Source: an uncultured Desulfovibrio sp.
GTDB taxonomy: Bacteria > Desulfobacterota > Desulfovibrionia > Desulfovibrionales > Desulfovibrionaceae
DNA length: 5,171 nucleotides
Reading direction: 5' to 3'
Assembly: GCA_900550745.1 (NCBI GenBank)
Contig: URTO01000167.1
Location: 1-5,171 of the forward strand
The position numbers and the translations under genes were made by a program. Shown one piece after another: positions 1 to 5,089 of the stretch. Positions within the stretch are counted from its first letter, which is position 1; the number at the start of each line of letters is the position of its first letter. The notes beneath the pieces were generated by a model, which ran no database searches, had not been told where the DNA came from, and saw only the letters and a program-made list of their open reading frames with translations.

Positions 1-78
1 GGCCTTGATGCCGCAGTCCAGCACGATAATCAGTCCCACACCGGTTTCGGAGGCATAGTCCACACCTTGTGTCGAAAA
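1..78 (-). pseudogene. 5'-truncated RecJ-like DHH exonuclease fragment (possibly an assembly artefact)
   Basis: Read on the minus strand in the frame whose last codon is bases 3-1, this stretch gives STQGVDYASE followed by TGVGLIIVLDCGIKA, then runs off the window. The LIIxLDCGIKA block resembles motif II of RecJ single-strand-specific 5'-3' exonuclease, where the Asp (codon 18-16) helps bind the catalytic metal. The Cys-Gly-Ile-Lys-Ala form is what I recall from Bacteroidetes RecJ; proteobacterial versions usually read VDNGI or VDCGI. The frame has no start codon or ribosome site: directly upstream it runs into the tail of the intergenic hairpin repeat, and the similarity stops at about base 78. 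It is therefore a gene fragment, not an intact gene. An assembly join with another organism is at least as likely as a real remnant. Only about 26 residues support the family call. Confidence 0.42.
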
Positions 79-164
79 TCTTTGAAGAGGAGGGGAGGGG
101 GTTTGGGGAAGGGGAGGGGAAACTTTCTCTAGAAAGTTTCCCCTCCCCTTCCCCAAGAAAAAAT
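79..164 (-). repeat. Intergenic hairpin repeat downstream of obgE (copy 1)
   Basis: A perfect 26-bp inverted repeat (103-128 with 131-156) encloses a 2-nt spacer. One arm is almost all purine (GGGGAAGGGGAGGGGAAA) and the other almost all pyrimidine. In obgE's direction it starts just after a TTTTTT run (159-164), so the U-tract comes before the stem and the element is not a standard intrinsic terminator. After the stem comes a C-rich tail and then CTTCAAAGATTTT, the kind of tail I associate with repeats of this type in Desulfovibrio. The plus strand also holds five G-runs (92-95, 97-101, 105-108, 111-114, 116-119) that fit a G-quadruplex motif. A second copy with a different but still complementary stem lies at the right end of the window. 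It may terminate transcription, protect the obgE mRNA 3' end or act as a dispersed repeat; the sequence does not say which. Confidence 0.8.
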
Positions 165-170
165 ATCCGA

Positions 171-1277
171 CTAATCCGTCTCGCGGGTGTACACCACCTC
201 GATGTCCGGGAACTCCTCGTCTTCAAGAACCATTTCCTGATAGTGCAGCAGCGGCGCGTGGGCTTCCATTTCGGCGCGGAGACGCCACATGGCGGCAAGC
301 AGCTCCTCAACGCCTTCGCCCTGATCCGCAGACATGAAGAAAACCTCTCGCCCGTCCCTCGCGGCGATGGCGCGGAGGGCATCCACTTCCTCAGGCGTGC
401 GCAGGTCTATCTTGTTGATGACCTGCAACTGGCGGCGCAGGCCAAGCTCTTCGTCAAAGGCGTTCAGCTCATCGTTGACAAGGTCAAAGCCCGCCCAAGG
501 GTTCTCTTCGGGGTTCACGTCCTCGATGCTGAGGATGTGGACGAGAAAACGAGTCCGCTCCACATGCTTGAGGAAGCGGTGCCCAAGGCCCTGCCCTTCG
601 CTGGCGCCTTCGATGAGGCCGGGGATGTCCGCCACCACCATACGCTGATCGGGATCGTACTCGTCGATCACGACGCCGAGGTTGGGCGTCAGCGTGGTGA
701 AGGGGTAGGCCGCAATCTTGGGCCGGGCCGCCGAAATGCGGGAAATGAAGGTGGACTTGCCCGCATTGGGCAGGCCGATGATCCCCGCGTCCGCAAGGAT
801 CTTGAGCTCAAGGCGCAGGTTGCGCTCTTCGCCGGGTTCGCCGGGCTGCGCAAAACGGGGGGCGCGCATGGTCGAGGACTTGAAATGTTCGTTGCCCTTG
901 CCGCCGCGTCCGCCCCGCGCCACCAGATATTCGTCGCCCGCTTCCGCAAGGTCGGCCAGCATATGCTCGCCTTCGGGGGTCTGCTCGAATACAAGCGTAC
1001 CCACGGGCAGGTTGAGGATCAAATCCTCGCCTTTGCGCCCGTAACGCTGGCTGCCCATGCCGCCCTGCCCGTTCTGCGCCTCGTAGTGGCGCATGATGCG
1101 GAAGTCGTACAGGCTCAAAAGGCGCGAATCGGCGCGCAGGATGATGCTGCCGCCGTCGCCGCCGTCGCCGCCGTCCGGCCCGCCGCGAGGTACGAATTTT
1201 TCACGCCGGAACGATACGCAGCCGTTCCCGCCCTTGCCGGCCTTAACGCTGATCACAGCTTCATCCACAAAACGCAT
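171..1277 (-). CDS. obgE: Obg/CgtA family ribosome-assembly GTPase
   Basis: Obg is an essential, slow-hydrolysing GTPase that associates with the 50S subunit and links late ribosome assembly to nucleotide and stress signals. The 368-residue product begins MRFVDEAVISVKAGKGGNG, the classic Obg fold, with its glycine-rich loops to about residue 158 (RGGPDGGDGGDGG at 31-43, GGRGGKGNEHF at 122-132). The G domain follows: P-loop GLPNAGKS at 168-175, switch I around YPFTTLTPNLG at 191-201, DIPG at 217-220, NKID at 288-291, and the SA of G5 at 316-317. All the nucleotide-binding motifs are intact. The C-terminus is a short acidic tail; the OCT domain seen in Bacillus Obg is absent. Start ATG 1277-1275 follows AGGA at 1288-1285 with 7 nt spacing. 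The gene lies 27 bp after the membrane-protein gene and shares direction with rplU-rpmA, the usual neighbours of obg. The stop is TAG. Confidence 0.97.
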   Translation of the reverse strand: MRFVDEAVISVKAGKGGNGCVSFRREKFVPRGGPDGGDGGDGGSIILRADSRLLSLYDFRIMRHYEAQNGQGGMGSQRYGRKGEDLILNLPVGTLVFEQTPEGEHMLADLAEAGDEYLVARGGRGGKGNEHFKSSTMRAPRFAQPGEPGEERNLRLELKILADAGIIGLPNAGKSTFISRISAARPKIAAYPFTTLTPNLGVVIDEYDPDQRMVVADIPGLIEGASEGQGLGHRFLKHVERTRFLVHILSIEDVNPEENPWAGFDLVNDELNAFDEELGLRRQLQVINKIDLRTPEEVDALRAIAARDGREVFFMSADQGEGVEELLAAMWRLRAEMEAHAPLLHYQEMVLEDEEFPDIEVVYTRETD

Positions 1278-1304
1278 ATGAATATCCTGTTCCTTACCAT
1301 AAAA

Positions 1305-1706
1305 TTATCTATCGCTGCCGCCGCCCGTCTGCAAAAGCCGCCTCTTGCAGACGAACACGGCCAAGGCCAGCCCGACGGCATAGAGCACGCCGTCAACCGC
1401 CAAACCGTACGCGGATACCGGCGGCATCCCCCTCTCAGGCGTCCCCACCCAGACGAAAACCGTTGAGACGAGCAGCGCCAGCAAGACGCCGCAGACGGCC
1501 TGAATCAGGGAAAAAAATTCCTTCCCTTTGAGCATCCGCCATCGGGCAAGGGCGCAGGCCATCAGGAGCGGCCCTCCGCAGTAAACGATATTCCACAACG
1601 CCCCTTCGGGCACCCTGCCGGAATTGGCCCACAACAACGCCTGCATACTGCGCCAAAAGGGGGCCAGTATCCCCAACTGGACGGCGAACACAAACATCTT
1701 GTCCAT
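1305..1706 (-). CDS. Unrecognised small four-helix membrane protein
   Basis: I do not recognise the family. From the ATG at 1706-1704 the product is 133 residues. Hydrophobic stretches at about 4-26, 37-55, 67-88 and 99-121 suggest four membrane helices. The basic loop RWRMLKGK (55-62) and the tail KRR (121-123) would both lie in the cytoplasm, giving an N-in, C-in topology; this is a by-eye reading. There is no signal-peptide cleavage site, metal motif or catalytic signature that I can name. The start at 1706 is preferred over the one 24 bases upstream because a full AAGGAG lies 5 nt before it. The gene sits between rpmA and obgE, where many bacteria have nothing or an unrelated small gene. 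It is 27 bp from obgE but 215 bp from rpmA, so it probably shares a transcript with obgE. Base composition resembles the neighbours. That it is a real gene is supported by the ribosome site and the packing. Confidence 0.75.
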   Translation of the reverse strand: MDKMFVFAVQLGILAPFWRSMQALLWANSGRVPEGALWNIVYCGGPLLMACALARWRMLKGKEFFSLIQAVCGVLLALLVSTVFVWVGTPERGMPPVSAYGLAVDGVLYAVGLALAVFVCKRRLLQTGGGSDR

Positions 1707-1711
1707 CACAT

Positions 1712-1717
1712 CTCCTT
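1712..1717 (-). promoter_or_regulatory. Ribosome binding site fixing the start of the membrane-protein gene
   Basis: AAGGAG on the minus strand lies 5 nt before the ATG at 1706-1704. The alternative ATG at 1730 lies upstream of this site and would place it inside the coding sequence, so the shorter 133-residue product is preferred. Confidence 0.75.
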
Positions 1718-1867
1718 GAGCCTTGCGCAATGCGGAGGAGGGGAAACGCCTTTTTGTGGAATGAAAAAGGAGCGGGGAAGGGAGGCCGGGCCATCTTCGG
1801 GAAAATGGGGCGGGAAGGGCCTGCCCTTAGGGAAAGGCACCCTCCGCCCGGAAGCGGCGCATACACC

Positions 1868-1899
1868 AAAAGGGAAGAAGCCTGACGGCCCCTTCCCTT
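1868..1899 (-). terminator. Terminator-like hairpin after rpmA
   Basis: On the minus strand, 22 nt after the rpmA stop, AAGGGAAG (1899-1892) pairs with CTTCCCTT (1877-1870). Inside it, GGGCC pairs with GGCTT through three Watson-Crick and two G-U pairs, leaving a GTCA loop. This gives a 13-bp stem. The T-tract is short (TTTT then GG), so termination may be partial, which would allow some readthrough from rplU-rpmA into the membrane gene and obgE. Confidence 0.55.
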
Positions 1900-1921
1900 G
1901 AAAAATCGTCTTTTCTGCGAA

Positions 1922-2203
1922 CTATTCGGCAGCGGGAGCTTCGAAAGGCAGAATGTGGACGCGCTTCTGGATCTTGCGCTTGCGAACATAGGTTTCGTAC
2001 TTCACCGTGCCGTCGATCTTGGCGAACAAGGTGTAGTCGCTGCCCATGCCCACGTTTTCGCCGGGATGGATCACGGTGCCGAGCTGACGAACGAGGATGT
2101 TGCCAGCGAGAACGGGCTGCCCACCAAAACGCTTCACGCCGCGGCGTTGTGCGTTACTGTCGCGACCGTTGCGGGAACTGCCGCCTGCTTTTTTATGTGC
2201 CAT
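1922..2203 (-). CDS. rpmA: 50S ribosomal protein L27
   Basis: L27 is a late-assembling large-subunit protein whose flexible N-terminus reaches the peptidyl transferase centre and contacts tRNA. The 93-residue product opens directly with MAHKKAGGSSRNGRDS, the mature form of that N-terminus, without the cleavable extension found in Firmicutes. The core signature follows: RFGGQPVLAGNILVRQ at about 25-40, then HPGENVG at about 46-52 and DYTLFAKIDG. The basic block YVRKRKIQKRV and a short Ala/Glu-rich tail end the protein. Length is normal or slightly long for the family. The start is backed by AAGGAG (2217-2212) 8 nt upstream. It follows rplU by 25 bp, the near-universal L21-L27 pair, and is almost certainly cotranscribed with it. 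Confidence 0.98.
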   Translation of the reverse strand: MAHKKAGGSSRNGRDSNAQRRGVKRFGGQPVLAGNILVRQLGTVIHPGENVGMGSDYTLFAKIDGTVKYETYVRKRKIQKRVHILPFEAPAAE

Positions 2204-2228
2204 GAGGGGATCTCCTTACACTTCGGGC

Positions 2229-2537
2229 TTAGGCTTCGATGGCCTTCACCTGAATGGCGGTATAGTCCTGACGATGGCCCTGCAGCTTGCGGGAATCGTT
2301 GCGGCGCCACTTCTTGAAGACAAGAATCTTATCGCCGCGAACGTGATCCAGCACAGTGGCCGTCACCTTGGCATTTTCAACATAGGGCGCGCCGATCTTC
2401 AGTTCGGCCCCACCAACCATAAGCACTTTGTCGAGGGACACTTCGCTGTTCACGTCGGCAGCCATGCGATCCACGAGGATCTTGGTGCCTTCTTCAACGC
2501 GGAACTGCTTGCCGCCCGTTTCGATAATCGCGTACAT
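2229..2537 (-). CDS. rplU: 50S ribosomal protein L21
   Basis: L21 binds 23S rRNA and helps assemble the 50S subunit. The 102-residue product starts MYAIIETGGKQFRVEEG, the family's N-terminal signature, and carries the basic rRNA-binding segment FKKWRRNDSRKLQGHRQDYT at about 74-93, with the conserved GHRQ. Length matches the usual 100-105 residues. The start is supported by GGAGG (2548-2544) 6 nt upstream. It is the first gene of the leftward unit and is divergent from groES across 509 bp. A TTGACA promoter and a terminator-shaped hairpin lie immediately upstream and overlap each other, so expression may be set at this point. Confidence 0.98.
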   Translation of the reverse strand: MYAIIETGGKQFRVEEGTKILVDRMAADVNSEVSLDKVLMVGGAELKIGAPYVENAKVTATVLDHVRGDKILVFKKWRRNDSRKLQGHRQDYTAIQVKAIEA

Positions 2538-2549
2538 TAAGAACCTCCG

Positions 2550-2580
2550 AAAAAAGAGAAGGGATTAGTACCCCCTTCTC
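2550..2580 (-). terminator. Terminator-shaped hairpin directly before the rplU ribosome site
   Basis: Minus strand: GAGAAGGG (2580-2573) pairs with CCCTTCTC (2563-2556) around a 9-nt loop and is followed at once by TTTTTT (2555-2550). The rplU ribosome site begins one base later. The shape is that of a rho-independent terminator. It would act only on transcripts starting upstream of 2580, because a transcript from the TTGACA promoter would start inside it. It could be an attenuator for a longer rplU leader, the end of an upstream small RNA, or chance. Confidence 0.5.
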
Positions 2581-2593
2581 CGCAACCTGTCAA
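2565..2593 (-). promoter_or_regulatory. Probable sigma-70 promoter of rplU-rpmA
   Basis: On the minus strand a perfect -35 box TTGACA (2593-2588) is followed after 17 nt by TACTAA, or after 18 nt by ACTAAT (within 2570-2564), a partial -10 match. A start near 2558 would leave a leader of about 20 nt holding only a U-run and the ribosome site. The -10 lies in the loop of the hairpin at 2556-2580. Confidence 0.6.
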
Positions 2594-2677
2594 GCGGATT
2601 GGTGTACTTTGCAGGTTCGCCCACGTGCGGTTGCTCTTAGGTGAAGGGTTCGTGCAGGCCAGCGGGCGCGAATTCCG

Positions 2678-2707
2678 TTTATAATCCTCTTTTTAAGGAT
2701 ATGGCAA
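2678..2707 (-). promoter_or_regulatory. Candidate upstream leftward promoter
   Basis: Minus strand TTGCCA (2707-2702), 18 nt, then TATAAA (2683-2678): each box matches the sigma-70 consensus at five of six positions. A transcript from here would run about 120 nt before meeting the terminator-shaped hairpin at 2550-2580 and then rplU. The same A/T-rich patch contains a perfect TATAAT on the plus strand (2680-2685), but without a recognisable -35. Confidence 0.4.
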
Positions 2708-2907
2708 GGGGGATAAAGGAGCCGCCCCGGCTAGACGGCAAAAAGAGAGATTATTTACCGGCAGTTATTAAAAAAGAGGAAAAAATGCAAAAAAAATCCT
2801 CCTTCCCCCCTTCCCAACGCGCGCAGGGGAATTATTTAATGCCACGAGAGGCCGGAACACCACGGCCCACTTGCAAGGCTTACCCCCCCGGCGAGCGTCC
2901 ATCCCGA

Positions 2908-2939
2908 TTTGAAACGAGCGGCCTCTTCCGCTATATCGG
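2908..2939 (+). promoter_or_regulatory. RpoH-like promoter of groESL
   Basis: TTTG (2908-2911), 18 nt, then GCTATATCGG (2930-2939) fits the alphaproteobacterial heat-shock pattern CTTG-N17/18-CYTATNTNNG, quoted from memory, with one mismatch in each half. The same bases also read as sigma-70: TTGAAA (2909-2914), 17 nt, TATATC (2932-2937). An inverted repeat CCCGAT/ATCGGG (2903-2908, 2935-2940) brackets it and a nested AGCGG/CCGCT lies in the spacer. A start near 2945 would give a leader of about 100 nt. Confidence 0.55.
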
Positions 2940-2949
2940 GGATACGTCC

Positions 2950-3036
2950 GCCATTTCGGATGGCTTGCAGGGATTCCCCGCAGGCAGTCCGATGATGACG
3001 GGGCTGGTTGCAACAAAAAAATACCTTTTTTGGAGG
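2950..3036 (+). promoter_or_regulatory. Structured groES leader with a sequestrable ribosome site
   Basis: Small hairpins in the leader: GCCAT-TTCGG-ATGGC (2950-2964); a TGC/GGG stem with one A-C mismatch (2966-2982); and CCTTT-TTT-GGAGG (3024-3036), in which C-G, U-A and two U-G pairs cover the whole GGAGG. An alternative A6/T6 stem (3016-3021 with 3026-3031) would use up the same U-run and free the ribosome site. The GGAGG lies 10 nt before the groES ATG. A temperature-sensitive switch is possible but unproven. Confidence 0.35.
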
Positions 3037-3046
3037 ATAAGTCGTC

Positions 3047-3334
3047 ATGAGTTTGAAACCTTTGAATGACCGTGTTCTTGTGAAGCGCCTCGAATCCGAG
3101 GAACGTACCGCCAGCGGCCTGTACATCCCCGACACCGCCAAGGAAAAGCCCTCCAAGGGCGAAGTGGTCGCCGTGGGCCCCGGCAAGCATGCCGACGACG
3201 GCAAGCTCGTTCCCATGGCTGTGAAGGTGGGCGACATGGTCCTCTTCAACAAGTATGCCGGCACCGAAGTCAAAATCGACGGCGCCGAGCACCTCGTCAT
3301 GCGTGAAGACGACATCCTTGCCATCATTGCCTAA
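3047..3334 (+). CDS. groES: Co-chaperonin GroES (Hsp10)
   Basis: GroES forms the heptameric lid that caps the GroEL folding chamber in the cytoplasm. The 95-residue product is full length. MSLKPLNDRVLVKRLE opens the beta-barrel. The mobile loop runs at about 16-33 (SEERTASGLYIPDTAKEK) with the GroEL-binding hydrophobic patch LYI at 25-27. KGEVVAVGPG follows at 37-46, and VKVGDMVLFNKYAGTEVKID at about 59-78 carries the conserved Tyr-Ala-Gly. The usual ILAIIA-type C-terminus is intact. The start has GGAGG at 3032-3036, spaced 10 nt. It is the first gene of the groES-groEL operon, 73 bp before groEL, and is preceded by a heat-shock-like promoter. No frameshift or unusual residue is seen. Confidence 0.98.
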   Translation: MSLKPLNDRVLVKRLESEERTASGLYIPDTAKEKPSKGEVVAVGPGKHADDGKLVPMAVKVGDMVLFNKYAGTEVKIDGAEHLVMREDDILAIIA

Positions 3335-3407
3335 GCAGCCCCGTTTTTGCCGCTGCGACTGAAACATCAATTCTTATTTTTTATAGATAGTTCTGGAGGA
3401 TACTCTC
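3335..3407 (+). promoter_or_regulatory. groES-groEL spacer with weak hairpin and groEL ribosome site
   Basis: GCAGC (3335-3339) can pair with GCTGC (3352-3356) around a 12-nt loop just after the groES stop; such a hairpin could mark mRNA processing between the two genes. An AT-rich stretch follows, and GGAGG (3395-3399) lies 8 nt before the groEL ATG. The hairpin is too weak and lacks a U-tract to stop transcription. Confidence 0.35.
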
Positions 3408-5051
3408 ATGGCTTCCAAAGAAATTCTGTTTGACGCCAAAGCCCGTGAAAAACTGTCCCGCGGCGTGGACAAGCTCGCCAACGCCGTCAAGGTGACCCTT
3501 GGCCCCAAGGGCCGCAACGTCGTGATCGAAAAGTCCTTCGGCGCCCCCGTCATCACCAAGGACGGCGTTTCCGTCGCCAAGGAAATCGAGCTCGAAGACA
3601 AGTTTGAAAACATGGGCGCCCAGATGGTGCGCGAAGTGGCCTCCAAGACCAACGACATCGCCGGCGACGGCACCACCACCGCCACCGTGCTCGCCCAGTC
3701 CATCTACCGCGAAGGCGTGAAGCTCGTGGCCGCCGGCCGCAACCCCATGGCCATCAAGCGCGGCGTCGACAAGGCCGTTGAAGCCGTTTCCAAAGAACTC
3801 GGCAACATCGCCAAGCCCACCCGCGATCAGAAAGAAATCGCTCAGGTCGGCACCATTTCCGCCAACTCCGACGCCACCATCGGCAACATCATCGCCGAAG
3901 CGATGGCCAAGGTCGGCAAGGAAGGCGTCATCACCGTTGAAGAAGCCAAGGGCCTTGAAACCACGCTGGACGTCGTCGAAGGCATGAAGTTCGACCGCGG
4001 CTATCTGTCCCCCTACTTCGTGACCAACCCCGAAAAGATGGTCTGCGAGCTGGACAACCCCTACATCCTCTGCAACGAAAAGAAGATCTCCAGCATGAAG
4101 GACATGCTCCCCGTGCTGGAACAGGTCGCCAAGGTCAACCGTCCTCTGGTGATCATCGCTGAAGACATCGAAGGCGAAGCCCTGGCCACCCTCGTGGTGA
4201 ACAAGCTTCGCGGCGCCCTGAACGTGGTGGCCGTGAAGGCTCCCGGCTTCGGCGAACGCCGTAAGGCCATGCTCGAAGACATCGCCATCCTCACCGGCGG
4301 CGAAGCCGTGTTTGAAGAACGCGGCGTGAAGCTGGAAAGCCTGCCCCTGTCCTCGCTCGGCACCGCCAAGCGCGTGGTCATCGACAAGGAAAACACCACC
4401 ATCGTTGACGGCGCCGGCAAGTCCGACGAAATCAAGGCCCGCGTGAAGCAGATCCGCGCCCAGATCGAAGAAACCACTTCCGATTACGACCGCGAAAAGC
4501 TGCAGGAACGCCTCGCCAAGCTGGTGGGCGGCGTTGCCGTGATTCATGTCGGCGCGGCTACCGAAACCGAAATGAAGGAAAAGAAGGACCGCGTGGAAGA
4601 CGCCCTCAACGCGACCCGCGCCGCCGTTGAAGAAGGCATCATCCCCGGCGGCGGCACCGCGTTCGTCCGCTGCATCAAGGTTCTCGACGACATCAAGCCC
4701 GCCGATGACGACGAACTGGCCGGCCTCAACATCGTCCGCCGCGCCCTTGAAGAACCCCTGCGCCTCATCGCCGGCAACGCCGGGCATGAAGGTTCCGTGG
4801 TTGTGGAAAAGGTTCGTGAAGGCAAGGACGGCTTCGGCTTCAACGCCGCTACCGGCGAATACGAAGACCTCATCAAGGCCGGCGTCATCGATCCCAAGAA
4901 GGTGGCCCGCATCGCCCTGCAGAACGCCGCTTCCGTGGCTTCCCTGCTCCTGACCACCGAATGTGCCATCGCCGAAAAGCCCGAACCCAAGAAGGACATG
5001 CCCGCCATGCCCGATATGGGTGGAATGGGCGGCATGGGCGGCATGTACTAA
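3408..5051 (+). CDS. groEL: Chaperonin GroEL (Hsp60)
   Basis: GroEL is the tetradecameric ATP-driven folding chamber that works with GroES. The 547-residue product matches the family length and E. coli numbering. The equatorial domain has the LGPKG nucleotide loop (31-35) and GDGTTTAT with Asp87. The intermediate domain carries Asp398 in RVEDALNATRAAVEEG, needed for ATP hydrolysis, followed by GGG at 414-416. The apical domain has the substrate and GroES contacts Tyr199, Tyr203, Phe204, Leu234, Leu237, Val263 and Val264; residue 259 is Leu, a mild change. The C-terminus ends in the flexible GGM repeat tail MGGMGGMGGMY. Codon use is strongly C-ending, as expected for a very highly expressed gene. 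It is in an operon with groES, and a strong terminator follows. This is a single standard chaperonin with no sign of truncation or specialisation. Confidence 0.99.
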   Translation: MASKEILFDAKAREKLSRGVDKLANAVKVTLGPKGRNVVIEKSFGAPVITKDGVSVAKEIELEDKFENMGAQMVREVASKTNDIAGDGTTTATVLAQSIYREGVKLVAAGRNPMAIKRGVDKAVEAVSKELGNIAKPTRDQKEIAQVGTISANSDATIGNIIAEAMAKVGKEGVITVEEAKGLETTLDVVEGMKFDRGYLSPYFVTNPEKMVCELDNPYILCNEKKISSMKDMLPVLEQVAKVNRPLVIIAEDIEGEALATLVVNKLRGALNVVAVKAPGFGERRKAMLEDIAILTGGEAVFEERGVKLESLPLSSLGTAKRVVIDKENTTIVDGAGKSDEIKARVKQIRAQIEETTSDYDREKLQERLAKLVGGVAVIHVGAATETEMKEKKDRVEDALNATRAAVEEGIIPGGGTAFVRCIKVLDDIKPADDDELAGLNIVRRALEEPLRLIAGNAGHEGSVVVEKVREGKDGFGFNAATGEYEDLIKAGVIDPKKVARIALQNAASVASLLLTTECAIAEKPEPKKDMPAMPDMGGMGGMGGMY

Positions 5052-5089
5052 GCCACGGCTTAGCACGGCCCTCGCAGCCTAGCTGAATC

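Larger units (their letters stand above)
1707..1921. other. 215-bp gap between rpmA and the membrane-protein gene
   Basis: Apart from the hairpin at 1868-1899 and the ribosome site at 1712-1717, this gap holds only short inverted repeats: AAGGGC-CT-GCCCTT at 1815-1828, and CCTTTTT/AAAAAGG at 1749-1755 and 1764-1770 with an 8-nt loop. It is purine-rich on the plus strand, like the repeat elements at the window ends, but I could not align it to them. I see no convincing promoter for the membrane gene and obgE and no coding potential with a ribosome site. Confidence 0.5.
2538..3046. other. 509-bp divergent intergenic region between rplU and groES
   Basis: No gene is convincing here on either strand: open frames lack ribosome sites and family features, and I see no tRNA or CRISPR. 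From left to right it holds the rplU ribosome site, the overlapping hairpin and promoter, the upstream leftward promoter candidate, an A-rich tract at about 2741-2797 with a weak GAGGA/TCCTC inverted repeat (2776-2780, 2797-2801), a GGCCG/CGGCC hairpin (2850-2854, 2863-2867), the groESL promoter, and the groES leader. The A-rich tract contrasts with the GC-rich genes and might act as an UP-type or bent-DNA element. Confidence 0.6.

Noticed and set aside
69..1466. A 465-residue open frame on the plus strand covering obgE
   Set aside because: It is antisense to an unmistakable obgE, starts inside the repeat region, and has low-complexity composition from GC-rich codon bias.
1815..1828. AAGGGC-CT-GCCCTT palindrome in the rpmA downstream gap as an operator or terminator
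   Set aside because: It is too short, lacks a T-run on either strand, and such palindromes are expected by chance in G-rich spacer DNA.
2680..2685. A perfect plus-strand TATAAT as a groES promoter
   Set aside because: No -35 match lies 16-18 nt upstream, and it would leave a leader of more than 350 nt. The better-placed promoter is at 2908-2939.
2776..2801. GAGGA/TCCTC inverted repeat in the A-rich tract as a terminator
   Set aside because: The 5-bp stem with a 16-nt loop has no suitable U-tract after it and no gene ending nearby.
2641..3069. Open frames in the rplU-groES gap, both strands, as possible small genes
   Set aside because: They run through the promoter and leader elements, overlap the groES start, lack ribosome sites, and their composition is irregular.
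3359..3387. A secondary promoter for groEL alone (CTGAAA-17-TATAGA)
   Set aside because: Each box matches the consensus at only four of six positions. groESL is normally expressed from the upstream promoter, so the match is too weak to annotate.
3381..5066. A 561-residue open frame on the minus strand covering all of groEL
   Set aside because: It mirrors the strongly C-ending codon use of groEL, which removes stop codons from the opposite strand. Its product is Gly/His/Val-rich without a family, and it has no ribosome site.
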